A stretch of DNA of 64,000 nucleotides from Virgisporangium aurantiacum (GCF_016863635.1 NZ_BOPG01000063.1:112080-176079); one strand, 5' to 3'. Positions 33,373 through 42,425 are shown, counted from the first letter of the stretch. Translations and numbers: made by a program. The notes: generated by a model from the sequence alone, not told the origin.

Positions 33373-33930
33373 TCAGAACGAGCCGTACTCCTCGACGATC
33401 ACCGACGATTCGGTCAGGGCCTCCACCACGAGGACGGCGGTTCCCAACCGGAGCGGGCGATCGGACTTCGCATACAACTTCAGGGGTTGACCGCCGACGT
33501 TCACCTGCACCTCGCCGAAGGTGCCCGCGCCGATCGGCGTCACCACGACGCCGGTCTGCGCCACCAACGCCGAGGCGGTCAACGTGGCGTCGGTCGGCAT
33601 GCCGGCGAGCGAGCGGCTCAACCGGATCGTGAGCCACGCCGTCGGGATCGCGCCGGCCAGGCCGGCGACGACCGCGGCGGCCAACGGGACGACCCCGGTT
33701 CCGTCGTCGGCGCCGCCCGCCACGGAATGGCCGATGGCGCCGACGAAACCGAACGCGCCGACGAACGCGGCGAGCACCGGGATCGAGAACGGGCCGCTGT
33801 CGTCGTGGCCGAGGTCGGCATGGTCGGCGTGGACGTCGACGTGGAGAAGTTCACCGAAGATCAGCGACGCGGCGAGAATGAGCACGCCCGTGCACCCGAG
33901 AACGAGAAGACCGAGTGTGATCGGATCCAC
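33373..33930 (-). CDS. NfeD-like membrane protein, flotillin partner
   Basis: A 185-residue protein. The N-terminal membrane helix (LGLLVLGCTGVLILAASLIF) is followed by a His/Asp-rich loop (LLHVDVHADHADLGHDD), two more hydrophobic segments and a C-terminal OB-fold-like beta domain (GVVVTPIGAGTFGEVQVNVG). This matches NfeD-type partners of flotillins. It is first in a two-gene operon with the flotillin. GTG 33930 has an ideal GGAGGT site. The His/Asp cluster might bind metal; that is a guess. Confidence 0.84.
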   Translation of the reverse strand: MDPITLGLLVLGCTGVLILAASLIFGELLHVDVHADHADLGHDDSGPFSIPVLAAFVGAFGFVGAIGHSVAGGADDGTGVVPLAAAVVAGLAGAIPTAWLTIRLSRSLAGMPTDATLTASALVAQTGVVVTPIGAGTFGEVQVNVGGQPLKLYAKSDRPLRLGTAVLVVEALTESSVIVEEYGSF

Positions 33931-34059
33931 GGGCGACCTCCATAGGCACGGTGAAACCTGTGCCGACCAGTCTTCCCGGCTCACCTATGGAACTGAACGA
34001 AAGTCTAGTGGACGCGCGCAACAGCGCCCGCACCGCCGGCGGCGCCCGGTAGGCGGCGC

Positions 34060-34545
34060 TCAGTCGGCGAGTTCGAACCCGGTGACCGTGAAGCCCGGTC
34101 CCTTCTGCCGCAGTTGCTCGTGCAGCTGCCCGGCGAGGTTGACGGCCACCACGAAGTCGAACACCTGGATCTCGTCGACGGCGAAGCTGCCGGTGACGAC
34201 CGGCGGCGGAATGTACGTGTACACCTGGTCGTCGTCGAGGGTCAGACCGCGCCGGTGGTGCGCGCCGATCGCGAGCGCCGCCATCAGGTACGCGTCGCGG
34301 CCGTCCTCGGTGTCGAGCTCGGCGGCGAGGTCGGCGTGGGTGTTCCACGGCCGCAGCAGCTCGCCGTCGAACGTGTCGAGGAACCACCAGGACCCGTCGC
34401 CGCCCGCGAGGAAGACGTTGCCGAACAGCGAGGTGAACCGCGGGGTCAGACCGTCGAGGGGCAGCCAGGCCCAGGACTCGAGGGCACGCGCGAACCGGTC
34501 GGCGCCGAACCGCTTGGTAAGCTCCACCGCACCATTCGAACACAT
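34060..34545 (-). CDS. DUF1851-like (GAD/Tdi1-type) protein
   Basis: A 161-residue soluble protein. FGNVFLAGGDGSWWFLDTFD and GELLRPWNTHADLAAELDT fit the DUF1851 domain, part of the GAD-like family that includes Tdi1-type immunity proteins. No toxin gene is adjacent, so an immunity role is not supported here. ATG 34545 is only 14 bases from the divergent methyltransferase start, so they share a promoter region. Confidence 0.74.
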   Translation of the reverse strand: MCSNGAVELTKRFGADRFARALESWAWLPLDGLTPRFTSLFGNVFLAGGDGSWWFLDTFDGELLRPWNTHADLAAELDTEDGRDAYLMAALAIGAHHRRGLTLDDDQVYTYIPPPVVTGSFAVDEIQVFDFVVAVNLAGQLHEQLRQKGPGFTVTGFELAD

Positions 34546-34559
34546 TCGATGGGAGTGGC

Positions 34560-35348
34560 ATGGAAAGGCCCGGCTGGGTTTCCGACGAGGTCGACATCAC
34601 GGTGCCGAACGCGGCGCGGGTGTACGACTTCGCGTTGGGTGGGTTCCACAACTTCGAGGTCGACCGCATGTTCTTCGAGCGGGCCGAGGAGATGTGGCCG
34701 GGGCTCCGGCTGATCGCCCACGCCAACCGCGCGTACCTGCGGCGGGTGGTGCAGTGGCTCACCGCCGCCGGGGTGCGGCAGTTCCTCGACGTCGGCTCCG
34801 GCATCCCGACGCTGGGCAACGTGCACGAGACCGCGCCCGACGCCACGGTGGTCTACGTCGACATCGACCCGGTCGCCGTCTCGCACGGGCGGGCGATCCT
34901 CGCCGGCCACCCGCACGCCACGGCGATCCGCGCCGACCTGCGCCGGCCCGAGGACATCCTGGGCCACCCGGAGGTCACCGACCTCGTCGACTTCACCCGG
35001 CCGGTCGCCGTGCTGCTGATCGCCGTGCTCCACTTCGTCCCCGACGAGGACAAGCCGGCCGACATCATCGCGCGCTACCGCGACGCGGTGGTCGGCGGAA
35101 GCTACATCGCGCTCTCGCACGGCATCCACACCACGGACCTCACCGACGAGCAGGAGAAGGTCCGTGACCTGTACCGGCACACGCCGACCCCGGTGATCAC
35201 CCGGACGCCGGCGGAGGTCGCCGGCATGGTCGCCGGCCTCGAACTCGTCCCGCCCGGCATCGTGCCGGTGACCGACTGGCACCCCGATCCGGGCGGCGAC
35301 GAGGAGCCGCAGCCGGCGATCCTGGCCGCCGTGGGTCGCACGCCGTAG
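34560..35348 (+). CDS. SAM-dependent methyltransferase (DUF574 type)
   Basis: A 262-residue Rossmann-fold methyltransferase of the large actinobacterial group known as DUF574 (Methyltransf_19). Typical features are the opening DITVPNAARVYDFALGG, the SAM-binding loop FLDVGSGIPTLGN at 75-87, and the acidic residue in VVYVDIDPVAV. These genes occur in many copies per actinomycete genome and their substrates are largely unknown. It lies 54 bases before the AfsR-like gene on the same strand, so read-through into the radical SAM locus is possible. Confidence 0.9.
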   Translation: MERPGWVSDEVDITVPNAARVYDFALGGFHNFEVDRMFFERAEEMWPGLRLIAHANRAYLRRVVQWLTAAGVRQFLDVGSGIPTLGNVHETAPDATVVYVDIDPVAVSHGRAILAGHPHATAIRADLRRPEDILGHPEVTDLVDFTRPVAVLLIAVLHFVPDEDKPADIIARYRDAVVGGSYIALSHGIHTTDLTDEQEKVRDLYRHTPTPVITRTPAEVAGMVAGLELVPPGIVPVTDWHPDPGGDEEPQPAILAAVGRTP

Positions 35349-35402
35349 GCTGTGCTTCCGTAGGCTATCCACGCACGTGGATGCCGCGTCGGAGGTTCGC
35401 TG

Positions 35403-38400
35403 GTGCTGGTTGTGCAGGTTCTCGGACAGGTCCGGGTCTGGTACGGCACCGACGAGATCCCGCTCGGCCCACCCGGCCGGCGTGCCGTGCTGGGGCTGCT
35501 GGTGCTGGCCGGCGACCGTCCCGTCACCCGGGCCGAACTCGTCGACGCGTTGTGGGGCGACGCGCCGCCGACGTCGGCGGCCAACGTGGTGCAGTCGCAC
35601 GTCATGCACCTGCGGCGGGTGCTGGAACCGACCCGGAGCGCGCGGTCGCCCAGCCGTCGCATCCGCACCGTCGGCGACGGGTACCGGCTGATCACCGACG
35701 ACGCGAGCGTCGACCTGACGCGCTTCCGGGAACTGGTCGTCGCCGCCGACCGGGCCGAGGAGGGCGAGCTCCGGGCCGAGGCGGCCGGCCTGCTCGGCGA
35801 CGCGCTCGCGCTGTGGCGCGGCCCGGCCCTGGCCGACGTTCCGGCGCTGGCGCACCACCGGTGGGTCGAGGGGCTCGGGCTCGACCGGCGGCGGGTGCTG
35901 GCCCGCTACGTCGACGCGATGGTCGGCACCGGTCGCGCGTCCGGCGTCGTGAGCACGGCGGTCGCCGACGCGGCGGAGAACCCGCTCGACGAGTCGGCGC
36001 AGGCCCGGCTGGTGCGGGTCTACCGGTCGATGGGCCAGCGGGGGCAGGCCCTCGAGGTGTACCACCGGGCGCGGCAGCGCCTCGCCGAGGAACTCGGCGT
36101 GGTGCCGGGTCCGGAACTCGGTGCCGCGCTCAGCGATCTGCTGCGCGACGGAGGTCAACAAACGAACGGGACGCCGGGGCGGGCGGGCGGAACGGCGGGC
36201 AAGCCCGGCCAGCCCGGCGGGATGCGGGGACGGGCGGGCGGGACGTCGGGGTCGCAGCCGCCGGCGCGGAACGGGCCGCCGGCGGCCGTGACCCCGACGG
36301 ATCCGCGGACGGCGGGGACGCTCATGGCGTCATCTCACAAAGCCGATGGCCGGGACCGACGCGATCGCCCAACGCCGCGACAGCTGCCGGCCGACGTCGG
36401 GGCGTTCGTCGGCCGCGGCCCGGATCTCGACGGCCTCGACCGACTCGGCGGCGAGCCGGACGGGCGGCCGGTGATCGCGGTGATCTGCGGCGCGGCCGGG
36501 GTGGGGAAGACGGCGTTCGCGTTGCGGTGGGCGCACCGGGCCCGCGACCGGTTCCCCGACGGCCAGCTGTATCTGGATCTGCGCGGCTACGGCACGGGCA
36601 CGCCGCTGTCGGCGCCGGACGCGTTGGGGCATCTGTGTGTCGCGTTAGGACGGTCGGAGGCCGACCTGCCCGCCGACCCGGCGGAGCGCGCGGCGTTGTT
36701 CCGCACCGAATCGGCCGGGCGGCGGCTGCTCATCGTGCTCGACAACGCCGCGAGCGCCGACCAGATCCGGCCGCTGCTGCCCGGCAGCGGACCGAGCATG
36801 GTGCTGGTGACGAGCCGCGACCACCTCGGCGGGCTGGTCGCGTTGGACGGCGCGAACCGCGTGGAGCTCGCGCCGCTGCCGACCGACGACGCGGTCGCGT
36901 TGCTGCGGCTGCTGATCGGTCCGCGCGTCGCCGACGATCCGCACAGCGCCGAGACGTTGGTGGAGCAGTGCGCGCGCCTGCCGCTGGCGCTGCGGGTCGC
37001 GGCCGAGCTCGCCGCGTCGTGGCCGGCGGAGAGCCTGTCCGGCATCGCCGGGCAACTGGCCGACCGGCACGCGCGGCTCGACCTCCTCGACGTCGGCGGC
37101 GACACCAGCGCCGCCGTGCGCGAGGTGCTGTCGTGGTCGTTCCATCACCTGGACGCGGTGGCGGCGCTCGCGTTCCGGCGGCTGGCGCTGCACCCCGGTC
37201 CCGAGTTCGACGCGCTCACCGTGGCGGCACTGTCCTCAGTGGACGATCGAACGGCGGCCCGGGCGCTCGGCGTGCTCGCCCGCGGGCATCTCGTCGAGCC
37301 CTGCCGGTCCGGCCGGTACCGCATGCACGACCTGCTGCGCGCCTACGCCGAGGAGGTGTCGCGCGACCTCGACGACGCGGACGCCCGGGCGACGGCGACC
37401 GAGGCATTGCTGGACCACTATCTGGGCGGGGTGTGCCGGGCGCGGGCGGTGTTGTACCCGACGTGGCACGGATATCTTCCTTCGCCGGGCTCCCCCGGTG
37501 GCCCGGAGCTCGCGGACGCGGCCGCCGCGGTGGCATGGCTCGACCGCGAGCAGGCGAACCTGACCGCGCTGTGCGCCCACGCCGCGCGCAACGGGTGGCC
37601 GCGGCACGCGATCGCGATCGCCGCGAACCTGCAGCGGCACTTCGAGGGAGGCAGGTACCGGGACGGGCTCACCGTGCACTCGTTCGCGCTGGCGGCCGCC
37701 GGCGACCTCGGCGACGACGCGGCGGTCGCCCACCTGCGGGCCCACGTCGGTGAGATCCACCGGCTGCTCGGCCGCTACGACGTGGCCGCCGACCGGTTGC
37801 GCGAGGCGCTGGCGGGGCACCGCCGCACCGGCGACCTGCGCGGCGAGGCACGGGCGCTGTCGGGGCTCGGGATCGTGGCCGAGCGGACCGGCGACCACGC
37901 GTCGGCCGTGCGCCATCACCGCGACGCGCTCACCCGGTACCGTCGCGCCGACGACCGCCGCGGCGAGGCGGGCGTGCTCGTGAACCTGGGCAACGCCTAC
38001 AGCGGGCAGGACGAGCCGGCCCGCGCCGCCGACGCGTTCGAGCAGGCCTGGACCATTTTCCGCGACCTGGCCGAGCCCACCGGTGAGGCGGCCGCCCTCT
38101 CCAACCTCGGCGACGTGCTCTCCACAATGGGCGAGCCGGCCCGCGCCGCCGAACGGCTCGCCGAGGCGCTGCCGCTGTTCCGGGCGGCGGGCCACCGCAA
38201 CGGCGAAGCGGTCGCGCTGACGAATCTGGGGCAGGTGAAACTGCGGTTGGGTGCGGTCGGTGCCGCGCTGGAGGACCTGTCGGCGGCGATCCGCATCTTC
38301 GAGGAGACCGGCCACCGGTACGGCGAGGCGAGCGCCCGCAACGGCATGGGCGAGGCGCTCGGGTCGGTCGGGCGCGACGACGAGGCGCTCGCGTACCACC

Positions 38401-38495
38401 GGGCCGCATTGACGATCGCGACCGAGACACAGGACCACGACGAGCAGAGACGCGCGGAGCTGGCGCTGGCCGCGCTGAATGCCCGCCACGGATAA
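35403..38495 (+). CDS. AfsR/SARP-type regulator with STAND NTPase and TPR domains
   Basis: A 1030-residue regulator. Order: OmpR-type winged helix (residues about 1-95), bacterial transcriptional activator domain (about 95-245), a Gly/Pro/Arg linker with near-repeats (GTPGRAGGTAGKPG, MRGRAGGTSG; 257-285), NB-ARC ATPase with Walker A GAAGVGKTA near 362-370 and LIVLDNA as Walker B, then TPR helices from about 745. AfsR-like proteins switch on secondary metabolism when the STAND module senses a signal. GTG 35403 has a GGAGG site. It ends 9 bases before the next gene, so it is co-transcribed with the radical SAM operon and is its likely controller. Confidence 0.9.
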   Translation: MLVVQVLGQVRVWYGTDEIPLGPPGRRAVLGLLVLAGDRPVTRAELVDALWGDAPPTSAANVVQSHVMHLRRVLEPTRSARSPSRRIRTVGDGYRLITDDASVDLTRFRELVVAADRAEEGELRAEAAGLLGDALALWRGPALADVPALAHHRWVEGLGLDRRRVLARYVDAMVGTGRASGVVSTAVADAAENPLDESAQARLVRVYRSMGQRGQALEVYHRARQRLAEELGVVPGPELGAALSDLLRDGGQQTNGTPGRAGGTAGKPGQPGGMRGRAGGTSGSQPPARNGPPAAVTPTDPRTAGTLMASSHKADGRDRRDRPTPRQLPADVGAFVGRGPDLDGLDRLGGEPDGRPVIAVICGAAGVGKTAFALRWAHRARDRFPDGQLYLDLRGYGTGTPLSAPDALGHLCVALGRSEADLPADPAERAALFRTESAGRRLLIVLDNAASADQIRPLLPGSGPSMVLVTSRDHLGGLVALDGANRVELAPLPTDDAVALLRLLIGPRVADDPHSAETLVEQCARLPLALRVAAELAASWPAESLSGIAGQLADRHARLDLLDVGGDTSAAVREVLSWSFHHLDAVAALAFRRLALHPGPEFDALTVAALSSVDDRTAARALGVLARGHLVEPCRSGRYRMHDLLRAYAEEVSRDLDDADARATATEALLDHYLGGVCRARAVLYPTWHGYLPSPGSPGGPELADAAAAVAWLDREQANLTALCAHAARNGWPRHAIAIAANLQRHFEGGRYRDGLTVHSFALAAAGDLGDDAAVAHLRAHVGEIHRLLGRYDVAADRLREALAGHRRTGDLRGEARALSGLGIVAERTGDHASAVRHHRDALTRYRRADDRRGEAGVLVNLGNAYSGQDEPARAADAFEQAWTIFRDLAEPTGEAAALSNLGDVLSTMGEPARAAERLAEALPLFRAAGHRNGEAVALTNLGQVKLRLGAVGAALEDLSAAIRIFEETGHRYGEASARNGMGEALGSVGRDDEALAYHRAALTIATETQDHDEQRRAELALAALNARHG

Positions 38496-38504
38496 CCTTG
38501 GCGG

Positions 38505-39113
38505 GTGGCGGATCGGGACCTGAAGCTCAACTCGCTGTCGCGGTACTCCAAGGAGTCGCCGTTGCTGATTCTCGAGGAGCACGGGCACTGCGAGGTGCCG
38601 GCCGGTTGTGGCGGGGTGGTGCTGCGGTGGCGGGACCCGCGTGCCGGGGTGCCGCTGGTCCTGCGGATGTACGTCGAGGGTGAGGGCACGTTGCTCCTCG
38701 ACGGGCAGTCGCCGCCGGCGGCGCGGTCGATCGTGCCGTTCGGGGGGCACGTGCTCGGGCTGGTGGTGTCGGGGTTCGACCCGGCGTACCTGGTGCTGAT
38801 GGTCACCGCGGTCGACGAGCCGCCCGCCCGGTCGCGGCCGGAGCGCGGCGCGGCGTTCCGGTTGGTCACGGCCGCCGACGGGACGTGGCGGTACACAGTG
38901 GACAGACCCGCCGACGACGGGTGGCTGCATCCCGGCTTCGACGACGGCGACTGGCTGGAGATGGCGGCGCGGCCCGACCGGCGTCCACCCGAGGATCCGG
39001 ACCGCGATTACGCGCGGTACCGCGTCGACGGGCTGGCCGAGGCGGGCGCCGTCGGGTTGGGCGTCGAGCTCAACGTGCCCCGGGTCTGGATCCGGCGGGA
39101 GTTCACGCTGTGA
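38505..39113 (+). CDS. Unknown two-domain beta protein, radical SAM locus
   Basis: A 202-residue protein I do not recognise. Residues 1-100 look like an all-beta domain with regular hydrophobic strands (GVVLRWRDPRAGVPLVLRMY; IVPFGGHVLGLVVSGFDPAY). Residues 110-202 end in PRVWIRREFTL and contain DDGWLHPGFDDGDWLEM, which recalls the galactose-binding-like domains of some glycosidases. No signal peptide. GTG 38505 follows the regulator stop by 9 bases. Its own TGA overlaps the radical SAM start as GTGA, so it is made in step with that enzyme. It could be a scaffold, a substrate or a peptide-binding partner. Confidence 0.75.
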   Translation: MADRDLKLNSLSRYSKESPLLILEEHGHCEVPAGCGGVVLRWRDPRAGVPLVLRMYVEGEGTLLLDGQSPPAARSIVPFGGHVLGLVVSGFDPAYLVLMVTAVDEPPARSRPERGAAFRLVTAADGTWRYTVDRPADDGWLHPGFDDGDWLEMAARPDRRPPEDPDRDYARYRVDGLAEAGAVGLGVELNVPRVWIRREFTL

Positions 39114-40444
39114 GGCCGCCGTTGGTGCTCATTCCGCAGTTCTTCGGCAGCCTGGTGTTCGACCGCCGGACCTCGCGCTACCTCCCGTTCGACGCCGACG
39201 CGACCGACGTGCTCACCCGCCTGCTCACCGCGCCGGTCGAGGCGGTGCTGGCCGACGCCCGCGACGACGCGCACCGGCAGCGGATCGTGCGGTTCTTCGA
39301 GCACTTCTACGACCTCGGCTTCTTCACCGTCGACACCCGGTTCGCCGGCGTGGCGCTCGACGTCGACCCGCCCGCCGACCACCTCGCCGCGCCGCTGGCG
39401 GTTCACCTCGAGGTGATTTCGGCGTGCAACCTGACCTGCACCCACTGCTTCGCCGGCGACCTGCCGCGCCGCGAACGCCGGTTGACGCTGGACGAACTCG
39501 ACCGCCTGTTCGCCGAGATGGCGGCGCTCGGCAGCTTCCGGCTCGGGCTGACCGGCGGGGAACCGCTGCTGCGCAGGGACCTCTTCGACATCGTCGACCT
39601 CGCCCTCGGGCACGGGCTGGCGCCGTGCGTCACGACGAACGGCCTGCTGCTCACCGAGGAGACCGCGCGCGAGTTCGGCCGGCGCGACCTGGTGTGGCTG
39701 AACGTCAGCCTGGAGGGCGCGACGGCGGCCACGAACGACCGGGTCCGGGGCGAGGGGACGTTCGACCGCGTGCTCGACAAGCTGGCGCTGCTGCGGCGGC
39801 ACGCCCGGTTCACGCTCGCGTTCACGGTCATGCGCACCAACGTCGACGAGATCGACGCGTGTGCGCGCCTCGCGCACGACGTCGGCGCCGACACGGCGGT
39901 GTTCCGCCCGCTGTACCCGGTGGGAGTGGCGACGCAGCATATGGAGCTGATGCCGAGCTTCGCCGAGTACAACGCGGCCCTCAACACGCTCGCCAGCATC
40001 GACGACGACGCGATGCACCTGCGCCAGATCGACCCGTTCGGCCCGTACTCGCGTACCGAGACGCAGTCGGTGGTACACCAGAACTACGGGTGCGGCGCGG
40101 GGAACCTGGTGTGCTCGGTGTCGGTGTCCGGTGACGTGAACCCGTGCAGCTTCCTGGGTCCGGCGTTCGTCGCCGCCAACGTGCGCGACAGTTCGCTCGC
40201 CGAGATCTGGCGGCACAGCGCCGGGTTCCGGGCGATCCGCGCGCTGCCGCACGCGGAGGCGTCGAGCGGACGGGGGAACACGGCGACGTTCGCCGGCGGC
40301 TGCCGGGCCCGGGCGCTCGTTCTCAACGGCTCGGTCAACGCGCCCGACCCGTGGATCTCCGACCAGGTCGCTCTCGAGCATTCGACGGCCGCCGCCGTCC
40401 ACAATCCACTGTCCATCGTGGACGTACGGACGGTGCGGAGATGA
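39110..40444 (+). CDS. Radical SAM/SPASM-type enzyme with PqqD-like N-terminus
   Basis: A 444-residue radical SAM enzyme. The opening IPQFFGSLVFDRRTSRYLPF resembles a PqqD/RRE-like peptide-binding domain. CNLTCTHC supplies Cys106, Cys110 and Cys113 for the SAM-binding iron-sulfur cluster, and LTGGEPLLR holds the GGE motif. A C-terminal SPASM/twitch-like cluster is visible as CGAGNLVCSVSVSGDVNPC plus GGCRAR. This layout is common in enzymes that modify ribosomal peptides or proteins. It is coupled on both sides: GTGA overlap with the beta protein and ATGA overlap with the FGE-fold protein. Confidence 0.9.
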   Translation: MRPPLVLIPQFFGSLVFDRRTSRYLPFDADATDVLTRLLTAPVEAVLADARDDAHRQRIVRFFEHFYDLGFFTVDTRFAGVALDVDPPADHLAAPLAVHLEVISACNLTCTHCFAGDLPRRERRLTLDELDRLFAEMAALGSFRLGLTGGEPLLRRDLFDIVDLALGHGLAPCVTTNGLLLTEETAREFGRRDLVWLNVSLEGATAATNDRVRGEGTFDRVLDKLALLRRHARFTLAFTVMRTNVDEIDACARLAHDVGADTAVFRPLYPVGVATQHMELMPSFAEYNAALNTLASIDDDAMHLRQIDPFGPYSRTETQSVVHQNYGCGAGNLVCSVSVSGDVNPCSFLGPAFVAANVRDSSLAEIWRHSAGFRAIRALPHAEASSGRGNTATFAGGCRARALVLNGSVNAPDPWISDQVALEHSTAAAVHNPLSIVDVRTVRR

Positions 40445-41325
40445 CCGACCCGCTCACCCTCGCCCGGGACCTGGCCGGCAGCGGTGACCTGCCCGGCGCC
40501 GCCAGCGCCTACGACCGCGCGTACGCCCGGGGTTTCGAGGTGACGGACGAACGGCGCGACCTGCTCGACCGGCTCGCCGTCGAGGAGCACGGCATCCGGT
40601 TCCGGTACGTGCCGGCCGGCACGTTTCTCATGGGTTCGACCGACGGTGACCCGGACGAGAGCCCGGTGCATCCGGTGACCCTCGGCGCCTACTGGCTCGC
40701 GGAGACGCCGATGACGTGGGCCGCCTACTGCGACCTGATGGGCTGGGAGCCACCACCCATCGGGACGCCGCCCGAGCCCGGGTTCCATCTCTACGAGCAG
40801 AACAAGATCCGCCTCCAGTACTGTGAGCTCGAGACACCGATGGTCAGCGTCGGCTGGCAGGACGCCGAGGAGCTGTGCGCCCGGTTGTCCACAGCGGACG
40901 TCCGGTACTCGTTGCCGTCCGAGGCCGAGTGGGAGAAGGCCGCCCGGGGCGGGCTGGCCGGCCGCCGGTACCCGTGGGGCGACGACCCACCGACCCCCGA
41001 CCGCTGCGACTTCGACCGGTTCGCCGAGTTCTCCATCCGCGCGCCGGACACGTTCCCGCCCAACGGATACGGCCTGTACGCGATGAGCGGCACGGTGTGG
41101 GAGTGGACGTCTGACTGGTACGACTCGATGTCCTACGCCGGAAGCGCCGGCGGAGGCGAGGAACGCGTTCTGCGCGGCGGGTCGTGGTCGGACTGCGCCG
41201 ACGCGGTGACCGTGTCGTTCCGGATGTCGCGCGGGTCGCGGTCGTGGCGGGACGCCGCGTGGGGCGACCACTTCGCGCCGAACATCGGCTTCCGCCTCTG
41301 CCGCAAGGCAGAAGCCGGGGCCTAA
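40441..41325 (+). CDS. FGE/SUMF1-fold (formylglycine-generating-like) protein
   Basis: A 294-residue protein. A short helical N-terminus (1-45) is followed by the complete FGE/SUMF1 fold: YVPAGTFLMGS, LPSEAEWEKAARGG, YPWGD, GLYAMSGTVWEWTSDWY, RVLRGGSW and IGFRLCR. True formylglycine-generating enzymes have two copper-binding cysteines after GGS. Here GGSWSDCADAVTVSFR keeps one cysteine and lacks the second, so classical sulfatase activation is unlikely. Other members act in ergothioneine and pyoverdine assembly. ATG overlaps the radical SAM stop. Its TAA interlocks with the stop of the convergent rtcB-like gene. Confidence 0.86.
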   Translation: MTDPLTLARDLAGSGDLPGAASAYDRAYARGFEVTDERRDLLDRLAVEEHGIRFRYVPAGTFLMGSTDGDPDESPVHPVTLGAYWLAETPMTWAAYCDLMGWEPPPIGTPPEPGFHLYEQNKIRLQYCELETPMVSVGWQDAEELCARLSTADVRYSLPSEAEWEKAARGGLAGRRYPWGDDPPTPDRCDFDRFAEFSIRAPDTFPPNGYGLYAMSGTVWEWTSDWYDSMSYAGSAGGGEERVLRGGSWSDCADAVTVSFRMSRGSRSWRDAAWGDHFAPNIGFRLCRKAEAGA

Positions 41326-42425
41326 CGGCGCCGGCCGCGCTTTCCGGACGGACCGGCGTCGGGGGTCTTGTAGGTGACCAGGGGGACCGTCGCCGCCACC
41401 GGGGTGGCCAGGCCGTGGTCGACGAGGTCGGCGATGACCTGTTCGATCCGCTTGTACGCGGTCGGCGCCTCCTCGAACAGCAACTGCCGGTCGCCGCACA
41501 CGACGACCGAGCCGACCGGCGTGCGCCGTAGCTCCTCGACGGTGTGCTTGGCCTTGCCGCGGCGCAGCGCGTCGGCCCGCGACATCTTGCGTCCGGCGCC
41601 GTGGGCCACGGAGAAGTTCGCCTCGGGACCGGCGTGCGCGGCCACGATGTACGACCGCGTTCCGCGGGTGCCGGCGATCAGCACGTCGCAGCCGTTCCCC
41701 GGGGCGGCGCCCTTCCGGTGGAGGTAACCCTCGCCGGTGACCTCGACGAGATTGTGGCACTGGTCGACGATCGGGGCGGTCACCGGCGAACCGAGCGCGG
41801 CCGCCACGCGGGCGGCGAGCACCCGACGGTTCAGCGAGCCCCACCGCACGGCGTCGTCGTGCGCGGCGAGGTAGCCGGCGGGGTCGTCGGACGGGCCGGC
41901 GCCGAGGCGTTCGGTGTGCGCGCGGAGGATGCGCTCGCCGTGGCCGCGCGATCCACTGTGGACGATGAGCACCAGGTCGCCGGCGGAAAGCCCGAGCCGC
42001 GAGGCGTCAGCGACCGGTTCGACCCGGGCCAGCTCCACGAAATGGTTGCCGCGACCGACCGTGCCCAGCCCCTCGACCCACCCGCCGGGCGGCCCGCCGA
42101 ACTCGTCGACCACGTCCCACGCGGGATCGTCGTCGTCGACGGCGACGTCGAGGTTCGGGAACCGGCCGGCGAGTTGCTCGGGCACCGCGCGCTTCAGCTT
42201 CACCGGGAACACGGCGATGCCGCAGCCGATGTCGGAGCCGACCAGGTGCGGGTACAGCACGGTCGACGACATGGCCGCGCCGATCGGGGCGCCCTTGCCG
42301 GGGTGGAGGTCGGGCATTCCGGCGACGTGACGCATGCCGGTGAGCGCCGCGACGTGGTGGCACTGGTCGACCGCGTCGGACTCGATCCAGCTCGTCGACG
42401 ACGCGAAAACGGTAACGGTAGACAA
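41322..42425 (-). CDS. rtcB: RtcB-family RNA ligase (release-factor-H-coupled type)
   Basis: A 367-residue RtcB-type ligase that joins RNA 2',3'-cyclic phosphate to 5'-hydroxyl ends using Mn and GTP. Metal and nucleotide motifs are present: MPDLHPGKGAPIGAA, SDIGCGIA, GRGNHFVE, SGSRGHGERI and AHGAGRKMSR, the last being the guanylylated-histidine region. Length and the opening VTVFASSTSWIESDAV match the shorter RtcB2 group usually paired with release factor PrfH; no prfH is adjacent. I chose TTG 42425 because AGGAAG lies upstream and the ATG at 42476 would add an unrelated leader. Confidence 0.86.
   Translation of the reverse strand: MSTVTVFASSTSWIESDAVDQCHHVAALTGMRHVAGMPDLHPGKGAPIGAAMSSTVLYPHLVGSDIGCGIAVFPVKLKRAVPEQLAGRFPNLDVAVDDDDPAWDVVDEFGGPPGGWVEGLGTVGRGNHFVELARVEPVADASRLGLSAGDLVLIVHSGSRGHGERILRAHTERLGAGPSDDPAGYLAAHDDAVRWGSLNRRVLAARVAAALGSPVTAPIVDQCHNLVEVTGEGYLHRKGAAPGNGCDVLIAGTRGTRSYIVAAHAGPEANFSVAHGAGRKMSRADALRRGKAKHTVEELRRTPVGSVVVCGDRQLLFEEAPTAYKRIEQVIADLVDHGLATPVAATVPLVTYKTPDAGPSGKRGRRR

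Noticed and set aside
34060..34545. Immunity protein of a toxin pair
   Set aside because: The DUF1851-like domain hints at it, but the neighbours are a flotillin/NfeD pair and a methyltransferase, with no toxin.
40441..41325. FGE-fold protein as target of a diversity-generating retroelement
   Set aside because: Such folds are typical variable proteins, but no reverse transcriptase, template repeat or accessory gene is in the window.
40441..41325. True sulfatase-activating formylglycine enzyme
   Set aside because: The second of the two copper-binding cysteines is missing after GGSW and no sulfatase gene is nearby.
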